Part shown: piece after piece, positions 58,256 to 64,000 of the stretch
Position numbering within the stretch: the stretch's first letter is position 1
How the letters are laid out: every line of letters starts with the position of its first letter
Assembly: GCA_037045685.1 (NCBI GenBank)
Contig: JBAOII010000009.1
Span: forward strand, 1 to 64,000
DNA: 64,000 nucleotides
Source: Competibacter_A sp037045685
Lineage (GTDB): Bacteria; Pseudomonadota; Gammaproteobacteria; Competibacterales; Competibacteraceae
Direction: 5' to 3'
Made by a program: the position numbers and the translations under genes
The notes under the pieces: model-generated
What the model was told of the DNA's origin: nothing
The model's database searches: none
Seen by the model: the letters and a program-made list of their open reading frames with translations, nothing else

Positions 58256-60685
58256 TCAATTTCCAACCGCCTTCCGATCTTGCGGGAGGATGTCGCGCAT
58301 CACCTCTTCGGCCATGGTCCGCAATTCTGGCGGGATGCCGTCCAAGGCATCCGCTTCGCCGGCAGCGGCGCGCAGGGCCAGGGCGATGGGTTTGAGGAAG
58401 CTGGCGTGCGGAGATTGCGCCATCAGCTCGGCCAAGGCTGGCCCCAAGCCGATGCCGTGGCATTCGCGAGCTTGCTCGCGCACCCTGAAAAGCGCCCACT
58501 GATCGCCGCCACTGGCGGGGTTCGCGAGGGATTCCAGCGCCTGGCTGGCGGAGTCGCGGTTACCGAGCCAGAGATGGGTTTGCAGGAGAATATCCCAATA
58601 GTCGGCGCTTCCTTTCGGTTTGGCCAAAGGCGCGGCCAAGTCGGCGGCTTGGCGGAACGCTGCGCTGGCTTCTGCGCGTTTGTCCATGAGCACCAATAGC
58701 CGGGCGAGGTTGGCAACGGGGTAAGGGTTATAGGGAGCCCGCTCGATGGCCTGCCGGTAGGCGGCCTCGGCCTCCTCGGGGCGGCCCAAGCGATCTTGCA
58801 GCAGGTTGCCGAGGTTGTTCCAGGGCGCGGCGTACTTGGGGTCGATCTCGATGGCGCGGCGGTAGGCGACCTCGGCCTCCTCGGGGCGATTCAAGCGATC
58901 TTCCAGCAGGAAGCCGAGGTTGTTCCAAGGCCGAGAGTCCTCGGGGCCGATCTCGATGGCCTGCCGGAAGGCGGCCTCGGCCTCCTCGGGGCGACCCAGA
59001 TGCTCTTCCAGCAGGACGCCGAGGTTGTTCCAAGGCCGAGCGTCCTCGGGGTCGATCCCGATGGCCTGTTGGAAAGCCGCTTCGGCTTCATCCGGGCAGT
59101 CAAAATGATCTATAAGCGAGGCGCCGAGGTCGTTCCAAAAATCGGGCTTGGTAATTAAAGCGTTGTCAGCGCCCTCCAGATCAAAGAGAGCGGGAAAGAT
59201 TTCCGGTATAGGACGGCCCAACCGGCGAGCCTCGTCCTTGGCGTCCAAAAAAACGCGCAACTTCAAGCGATAGCTTTCCAATTGATCATCGCCCAAGGCG
59301 GTTGCAAGGGCGCGGGAATATTCGAGCTGGTCGGCTTGGCAAAGCCGGCCCTCGACATGGGCGCGGGTGCGCTCCACGGCGAGGGCGCGCAAATCGTCGG
59401 CGCCATACCACAGCCGCATGAACTCGACCAGCCAAGTGAGGCTCTGGCGGAGGCGGCGCGGCGTGTAGCGCATCAAATACCAGATATTGAAAAAACGCTC
59501 GGCGACCTGATAGCCGGCGCGGCGGCGACCCGTCAGCTTGGCTTTCTCGATCAAGCCTTCCGCTTCCAGACGGGCGAGCTGTCCGCTGACGGTGGTGGCG
59601 GGAATCCCGGCCGCTTCCGCCAGATCGGCGGCGGCCATCGGTGCCCAATGCTCCATGACGTGAGCCAGCAGCTTGCGGGGCTGGTCGGCCAGATTTTCCA
59701 TCCGCGCCTTGTACAGCGGTGTCAGCATATCCAGCAGCCGCTTGAGGTCGGCGTGCAGATTGTCTTGCCGATCATCGGCGAACAGCTCGTAAAGCATGAC
59801 CGTGGTGCGCGGGTTGCCGCCGGTGAGATCGCGCAGCGCCCTCAACCGCTCCGGTCTGGCGTCCAAGATGCGGCCCATCGCTTGGGCGGCGGCTTCGCCG
59901 GGCTTTTCTTGGCCGGCTCCAAAAGTCCGCGCCAGAGCCAGCATGGCTTGCCGCATGTCGTCCGCGCTCAAGGGGCGCAGTTCGATCAGCTCGAAAAAAT
60001 CGTGAAAGGCGTCGCCGTACAAGTGGCTGGCTTCTAAGGTGCGGTAGCTCGCGCCCAGCCAGAAAAAGCCGCTGTGATGGGTGAGGGTCTTGCGCAGCCG
60101 CCACAGCGCGGCATCGCCGACTTTCTGGCCGCGCTTGCCGTCCTCCGATCCGCCCAAGCCATCGAACAGCAGGTCGGTGCTGTCGATGAGCAGCAGAATG
60201 CGCCGCTGGTGCTGGTCGATCCACTCATCCAGCAGGCCGATGGCGGCCTCTTCCCGCTCCAAGGTCGGCAACGCGCCAATGCGGCGGATTTCGCCGTCCA
60301 GACGGTCGAGTTCCGCCGCCGGCGCACCTTCGGTTTCCAGCGCATCGGTCAGGGCATCGAGGACGTTGCTCCACAGCTCGGCCAAAGTGGAGACGGTGAA
60401 TTGCTCCTCGGGAAACGAAAGGGCGATCCACTGGCGCGAAAGTTCGGCGTCATCCCTCACCCCCAAGGCCAGCCGGCGCAGCAAGGTGGTTTTGCCCATG
60501 CCCCGCTGGCCGACGACCAGCGCATGCTGGGGCACCGCGCCCGCCGGGGTTTGCCGCAAGCGGTCGAGCAGCGCGGCCAGCTCGCGGTTACGGACGACGA
60601 AAATCGAGCGCAGTTCGTCATCGCCCCACAGGTGCGGGTTGTATTTGACGATGCCTTGCAGCGGGCCGCGATCCGGGTCAGGCAT
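58256..60685 (-). CDS. P-loop ATPase with winged helix and C-terminal TPRs
   Basis: The 809-residue protein starts at ATG 60685 (GGAGGCG upstream), overlapping the upstream ATPase stop by 8 bases. It has a Walker A VVGQRGMGKTTLLRRLALG (Lys65), Walker B RRILLLIDSTDLLF (Asp168), the sensor-like LTGGNPRTTVMLYELF, a winged helix at about 333-395 (AEAAGIPATTVSGQLARLEA) and four 35-residue TPR-like repeats (about 515-655) followed by helices. The layout is that of STAND/MNS-type signalling ATPases. It lacks an obvious effector domain. A role in defence or stress signalling with its partner is inference. Confidence 0.85.
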   Translation of the reverse strand: MPDPDRGPLQGIVKYNPHLWGDDELRSIFVVRNRELAALLDRLRQTPAGAVPQHALVVGQRGMGKTTLLRRLALGVRDDAELSRQWIALSFPEEQFTVSTLAELWSNVLDALTDALETEGAPAAELDRLDGEIRRIGALPTLEREEAAIGLLDEWIDQHQRRILLLIDSTDLLFDGLGGSEDGKRGQKVGDAALWRLRKTLTHHSGFFWLGASYRTLEASHLYGDAFHDFFELIELRPLSADDMRQAMLALARTFGAGQEKPGEAAAQAMGRILDARPERLRALRDLTGGNPRTTVMLYELFADDRQDNLHADLKRLLDMLTPLYKARMENLADQPRKLLAHVMEHWAPMAAADLAEAAGIPATTVSGQLARLEAEGLIEKAKLTGRRRAGYQVAERFFNIWYLMRYTPRRLRQSLTWLVEFMRLWYGADDLRALAVERTRAHVEGRLCQADQLEYSRALATALGDDQLESYRLKLRVFLDAKDEARRLGRPIPEIFPALFDLEGADNALITKPDFWNDLGASLIDHFDCPDEAEAAFQQAIGIDPEDARPWNNLGVLLEEHLGRPEEAEAAFRQAIEIGPEDSRPWNNLGFLLEDRLNRPEEAEVAYRRAIEIDPKYAAPWNNLGNLLQDRLGRPEEAEAAYRQAIERAPYNPYPVANLARLLVLMDKRAEASAAFRQAADLAAPLAKPKGSADYWDILLQTHLWLGNRDSASQALESLANPASGGDQWALFRVREQARECHGIGLGPALAELMAQSPHASFLKPIALALRAAAGEADALDGIPPELRTMAEEVMRDILPQDRKAVGN
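58731..59150 (-). repeat. Four 105-bp coding repeats (TPR units)
   Basis: The DNA repeats with an exact 105-base period (for example CCTCCTCGGGGCG-type segments at 58771, 58876 and 58981, and a diverged copy at 59086). Each encodes a 35-residue unit of the form PWNNLGxLLEDRLxRPEEAE. High nucleotide identity suggests recent duplication or conversion. Confidence 0.8.
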
Positions 60686-61871
60686 GGTTGCGCCTCCAGT
60701 AATCGCGCAACAGGAAGGAAAGAAACTGGATGCGCTCGCCCGTCCCATCCACATAACCGTCTTCCTCCAGCTTGAGCAGCAAACGGCTCAGCGTGGCGGC
60801 GCGTTGGTCGGGATCGGGTTCGCGGCGCTGCAACCGGGCGAGGAGTTGCTTGCGCGTCAAGCCTCCGTCCGATTTCGCCAACGATCCCAGGATCGCTGAG
60901 GCGAAGGAGAAATCGGATTCGATCAAGTCTCGTTCCAGACGCTGATACCAGTGAACGAAGCGCGACCGAGTGGACAGCAAACGGTCGTAGCCGTCATCCA
61001 CATCGTTTGGGATCAACACCCTTGCCGCCGAACCCAACTCTTCTGCGCGGTCGCGTCCCGCTTCCATGCTTGAAGCCAGCAACAGGTTGAGGTAAAAGGG
61101 CGACAGCCAGCCCGTGCGCTGGCACAGATGAGCGAGGGCGGCATCCTCGGCTTGCCAGCCTTCCCGGCGCGAAACTTCGGCCAGCATGGCGAGCGCGGCT
61201 TTTGGCTTGAACGGGCCAAGGCGAAAGTCGTGACAGTCGTTGAAGCGAGTGCTGAACTTATGCTGTTCGAGCAGGTAGTTCAGGCCGATGGAGCCGGTAA
61301 AGACGAAGCGGCACGCCACCCCGGAAGAGAGACGCCAAGCGCGCAGCCAGCCCAGCAAATTTTCCGCTTCGGCGGGATCGCGCCCGATCAGCTTTTCCAG
61401 AAATACCGAGAATTCGTCGATCAAAATCAGCAGCGGTGCTTCCGATAAGCGTTGCTGCAATCCTCGGGCGGCGACCGTCCAAGGTAGATCGGGCATGGCT
61501 TGCATTTCCAGTCCGCCACCGATGCCACCCGGCAGCTTCACGTCTATCTTGCGAAAACGCGCCAGCCAATCGGAGGCTTTCTCTCTCGCCACTTTGAGAT
61601 AGCCGGTGATACTTTCGTCGGGAAAAGCTTGCTCCAGAGCATCGACGAATGCCTTGGCGCTGTTGATGCCCTCCACATCCACCAGCCGAGCCATCAGTCC
61701 CTTTCCCTCGGCCTCATCCGCAAGGCGTTGCAGCAGCGAGGTTTTTCCCAAGCGGCGCGGCCCGCTCAGCACAATGTGGTTGCCTTCCAGATAACGCCAG
61801 AGGTCGTCTCGTTCCGTATCCCGGTCGAAGAAATCCGCCCCTTCCGCCTTGCTTCCCAATCGCATGACCAT
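60678..61871 (-). CDS. P-loop ATPase, first gene of the ATPase pair
   Basis: A 397-residue ATPase of the archaeal-ATPase/STAND-like group: FFDRDTERDDLWRYLEGNHI, Walker A VLSGPRRLGKTSLLQRLADE (Lys43), Walker B PLLILIDEFSVFLEKL (Asp152, Glu153), sensor CRFVFTGSIGLNYLL and a C-terminal winged-helix-like region (GGLTRKQLLARLQRREPDPD). It overlaps the TPR ATPase by 8 bases (ATGCCTGA), so the two are translationally coupled and likely form a complex. I cannot name a characterised family member. Confidence 0.82.
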   Translation of the reverse strand: MVMRLGSKAEGADFFDRDTERDDLWRYLEGNHIVLSGPRRLGKTSLLQRLADEAEGKGLMARLVDVEGINSAKAFVDALEQAFPDESITGYLKVAREKASDWLARFRKIDVKLPGGIGGGLEMQAMPDLPWTVAARGLQQRLSEAPLLILIDEFSVFLEKLIGRDPAEAENLLGWLRAWRLSSGVACRFVFTGSIGLNYLLEQHKFSTRFNDCHDFRLGPFKPKAALAMLAEVSRREGWQAEDAALAHLCQRTGWLSPFYLNLLLASSMEAGRDRAEELGSAARVLIPNDVDDGYDRLLSTRSRFVHWYQRLERDLIESDFSFASAILGSLAKSDGGLTRKQLLARLQRREPDPDQRAATLSRLLLKLEEDGYVDGTGERIQFLSFLLRDYWRRNHA

Positions 61872-61922
61872 GATTTCACCCCGCAGTGACCCAACAGGCA
61901 GGCGAACTATAAATCAGAAACA

Positions 61923-61962
61923 AATAAATTCAAATATGAATTTATTCAAATTTGAATTTATT
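61923..61962. promoter_or_regulatory. AT-rich palindromic array upstream of the ATPase pair
   Basis: The arm AATAAATTCA (61923-61932) is matched by its inverse TGAATTTATT at 61937-61946 and again at 61953-61962, 16 bases apart. ATTCAAATTTGAAT (61944-61957) is a perfect 14-base palindrome. The block lies 52 bases upstream of the ATPase operon start in an otherwise GC-rich region. It is a candidate multi-site operator or promoter. Confidence 0.55.
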
Positions 61963-61977
61963 TTTATAATTTATGGG

Positions 61978-62763
61978 TCAGCCAATGTCGGATGCAAGCG
62001 ACTTTCGGCGTCGAGCCACGCCGGCAGCCACTTGCCACGCCTCGCGCAAGTGGCCGCGAATCTCGGCGGCGTCCGGCTCCCAGCGATGCACCAGCCGCCA
62101 GAATCGCTCGGAGTGGTTCAGTTCCCGCGTGTGGCAAAGCTCGTGGATCAGCACGTAGCGCACCCACTCCGGCGGCAGGAACAGCAGCTTGTGGTTGAGG
62201 CTGATGACGCCCTTGGCGGTGCAACTGCCCCAGCGGGTCCGCTGCCCCTTGATCCGCGTTTCGGAAAACCTCAGCCCGGTTTCCTCGGCCAGCCGCGCCA
62301 GCCAGGGCGCCAGCGTTGCCCGTCCGCGCCGCGCCAGCCAGCGCAGCAGGGCGGCGCGACAGGCGGCCTCGTCGGCGATGGCGCCGGCGACCAGCAGCCG
62401 GCCGGGCGGATCGGTTCGGACGCTGACGGTCTTGCCCGGCGTTTGCCGATACGCGATTTGCCAGGATTCGCCCAGCGCGGGCAAGTCGATGGAGCGGGGC
62501 GGCGCGAGGCTGGCGGGATCGACCGGCAAAGGCCGGGCTTCTTCGAATCGCTTGAGATGATGGGCCACCCAGTCCCGTTTGCCGCGCACGATGGCGTCGA
62601 GACCGGCGCGGTCGAAGCCACGAGGAACGACGACGATCAAGCCGTTCCGGGCGTTGAGCCGGAGCCGGACGCAGCGGCCGCGCGGCGAAACCGTGATCCG
62701 ATACGGCAGGCGGCGCCCGTCGGCGAGTTCGAGCGTCGCGGTGGACGGCGGTTTCGGTGGCAC
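61978..62763 (-). CDS. YgjP-like (DUF45/WLM) metallopeptidase
   Basis: A 261-residue protein with an N-terminal beta region (LPYRITVSPRGRCVRLRLNA), then RWGSCTAKGVISLNHKLLFL and the zinc motif YVLIHELCHTRELNHSERFW. This is the M48-like YgjP family; physiological targets are mostly unknown, and some members associate with restriction systems. It is one base from the amidotransferase gene, hence coupled. Confidence 0.93.
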   Translation of the reverse strand: MPPKPPSTATLELADGRRLPYRITVSPRGRCVRLRLNARNGLIVVVPRGFDRAGLDAIVRGKRDWVAHHLKRFEEARPLPVDPASLAPPRSIDLPALGESWQIAYRQTPGKTVSVRTDPPGRLLVAGAIADEAACRAALLRWLARRGRATLAPWLARLAEETGLRFSETRIKGQRTRWGSCTAKGVISLNHKLLFLPPEWVRYVLIHELCHTRELNHSERFWRLVHRWEPDAAEIRGHLREAWQVAAGVARRRKSLASDIG

Positions 62764-62764
62764 C

Positions 62765-63472
62765 TCAAGTCAGCCCGAGCTGTTCCAACCAAGCGATGAA
62801 GCACTGCCGTCCCCGCGCCTCGGCTGCGGCGGCATGGCGGGCGGTGGCGGCGCGCAGCGTCGGCACGCTCAAGCCGGCCGTTCCGGCGATTTCGCCCGCG
62901 TGGCCGATGAACCAGCGCTCCAGGCCGCGAGCGGTGGTTTCGATGTGGAATTGCAAGGCCAGCGCGCGGTTTCCCCACGAAAATGCTTGGTGGGGATACA
63001 GGTCGCTGGACGCCAGCAGCGTCGCGCCTTCGGGCAGATCGAAGGTGTCGCCGTGCCAGTGCAGCACCGGGGTTTGGTCGGCGAACGCGGCCAGCGGGCT
63101 ATTTCGGCCGGCCTCGGTCAGCGACAGCGGCTTCCAGCCGATTTCCTTGCGTCCGCCCGGATAAACCCGCCCGCCCAGCGCCTGGGCGATCATCTGGCAA
63201 CCGAGACAGACGCCGAGCGTCGGCCGGTCAGCGTCCAAGCGCGCCCGCAAAAACCGCAGCTCGTCGCGAATGAAGGGATAGGCAGCGTCCTCATAGACGC
63301 CGATCGGTCCGCCCAGCACCACCAGCAGATCGTCGGCCAAAGGGTCCAGCGCGGCCAGATCGTCGTAACCGGCCTCCAGATAGCGGATGGCGTAGCCGCG
63401 CTCGGCCAGCACCGGGCCGAAGGCGTCGAGATCTTCGAAGGCGACATGACGGATGGCGAGCGCGGATTTCAT
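62765..63472 (-). CDS. Class I glutamine amidotransferase-like protein
   Basis: A 235-residue protein: LVVLGGPIGVYEDAAYPFI (oxyanion region), nucleophile Cys in PTLGVCLGCQMIAQALGGRV, VLHWHGDTFDLPEGATLLAS and the His/Glu pair in ALALQFHIETT. It resembles YfeJ-type stand-alone GATases related to GMP synthase glutaminase. The substrate is unknown. It is the first gene of a two-gene unit with the YgjP-like peptidase. Confidence 0.9.
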   Translation of the reverse strand: MKSALAIRHVAFEDLDAFGPVLAERGYAIRYLEAGYDDLAALDPLADDLLVVLGGPIGVYEDAAYPFIRDELRFLRARLDADRPTLGVCLGCQMIAQALGGRVYPGGRKEIGWKPLSLTEAGRNSPLAAFADQTPVLHWHGDTFDLPEGATLLASSDLYPHQAFSWGNRALALQFHIETTARGLERWFIGHAGEIAGTAGLSVPTLRAATARHAAAAEARGRQCFIAWLEQLGLT

Positions 63473-63655
63473 GGATGGATTTCAACCTGCCGAAGTTTGA
63501 AAAAGTACGGCTCGGATCATGCCTTGGATTGGCGGTGGATTGGTTTTGGCGACGACGCGAGCGAAGCGGGCGCTCGGACCGCTCGAACGCCTCTTGCGGA
63601 GTGGGGTTTGCCATTGGCTTGCCTGGGGAAAGCACGGCAAACGAGGATTGGAGCT

Positions 63656-63743
63656 TGGCGGAGAGGGTGGGATTCGAACCCACGGACCCTCGCGGGTCAA
63701 CGGTTTTCAAGACCGCCGCAATCGACCGCTCTGCCACCTCTCC
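63656..63743 (-). tRNA. tRNA-Ser (anticodon UGA)
   Basis: The minus strand gives acceptor GGAGAGG/CCTCTCC, anticodon loop CTTGAAA (anticodon TGA), a long variable arm (GACCCGCGAGGGTC) and T arm GTGGGTTCGAATCCCAC. CCA is encoded (63656-63658). A class II tRNA of 88 bases. Confidence 0.95.
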
Positions 63744-63883
63744 AGATCGGGACAGATTGTAGCGATCCGGTCCCGACCATGCCAGCACGGCGAATTGCTA
63801 TGATTGCCGATCATGCTCAACCCGTCTCATAGCCCGACCGGCGCGGCTCGCGCGAGCCGTCGCCGGTTTCCCCGGAGTGTTCC

Positions 63884-64000
63884 ATGCGGCGCGAACTGCT
63901 TGCTCTCGCTTTGAAAGGTATCGCCGGCACGGCGTATTTCGCTCGCGGCAAGACCTACCACGACCAGAATCGCGTCCAATGGCTGGACGAAAACGATGAA
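63884..64000 (+). CDS. N-terminus of a probable SWIM zinc-finger protein (3' partial)
   Basis: The frame is open from ATG 63884 to the window end. The 39 residues (MRRELLALALKGIAGTAYFA, then RGKTYHDQNRVQWL) resemble the start of SWIM zinc-finger proteins, which open with a GxxYFxRGxxYxxxGxV pattern before CxC...CxH. The zinc motif itself is beyond the window, so the call is tentative. Confidence 0.5.
   Translation, partial: MRRELLALALKGIAGTAYFARGKTYHDQNRVQWLDENDE

Noticed and set aside
58731..59150. CRISPR-like or satellite repeat
   Set aside because: The period is a multiple of three, stays in frame and encodes TPR units.

Overview
The window is high-GC (roughly 60-65%) proteobacterial DNA. 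Several things point to a gammaproteobacterium: the divergent rsgA/orn pair with its usual neighbours, aerobic hemF, a DUF502 protein, DUF2789, a Spy-like periplasmic protein, and LivGHMKF and liu gene orders. A member of the Competibacteraceae or a close relative is only a guess. Two minus-strand tRNAs (Leu-CAA and Ser-UGA) are present. No rRNA, CRISPR array or replication origin was seen.

Layout. 0-6 kb: a large lipoprotein whose C-terminus is pilin-like, then a 1154-residue glycogen branching enzyme built from two tandem GlgB units. 6-10 kb: a Spy-like protein, a Uma2 protein, an OmpR/EnvZ-type two-component pair and DUF2789. 9.9-12.2 kb: a conflict-type module (EACC1 protein, then a caspase-HEAT-FGE-sulfatase protein) whose effector gene is broken by about eleven frame changes. 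12.4-16.7 kb: hemF, a transposase remnant, an SLC13 permease with RCK_C domains and an RlpA-like protein. 16.8-26.3 kb: a complete leucine/isovalerate (liu) operon on the minus strand, running from isovaleryl-CoA dehydrogenase to acetoacetyl-CoA synthetase plus an enoyl-CoA hydratase, facing a divergent TetR gene. 27.2-36.8 kb: an acyl-CoA synthetase, a complete Liv-type ABC transporter and a PaaK-like ligase. This cluster is interrupted between livG and livH by an AT-rich DUF2235 (Tle1-like) hydrolase gene. 36.8-38.96 kb: an ISL3-family insertion sequence and about 0.8 kb of AT-rich DNA without genes. 38.96-46.6 kb: a second acyl-CoA catabolism cluster (CaiB, PaaI, MBL hydrolase, BadI-like ring-opening hydrolase, acyl-CoA dehydrogenase, HSD10-like SDR, acyl-CoA ligase). 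46.9-58 kb: mostly housekeeping (cupin, 5'-nucleotidase, tRNA-Leu, EamA, RNA m5U methyltransferase-like, LysE, RsgA, Orn, sulfurtransferase, DUF502, ETF-QO). 58.2-61.9 kb: a two-gene operon of P-loop ATPases, one with TPRs, behind an AT-rich palindromic promoter region. 62-64 kb: YgjP-like peptidase, glutamine amidotransferase, tRNA-Ser and the start of a SWIM-type protein.

How the genes work together. The liu operon oxidises leucine-derived isovaleryl-CoA to acetoacetate and acetyl-CoA. The later clusters import and activate carboxylic acids and beta-oxidise branched or alicyclic acyl-CoAs. Reduced ETF from the acyl-CoA dehydrogenases would be re-oxidised by the ETF-QO near 57 kb.

Caution. 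Besides the broken caspase gene, five otherwise healthy genes carry a single frame change (near 115, 17124, 36670, 39590 and 57508). These are compatible with consensus indel errors in a draft assembly.
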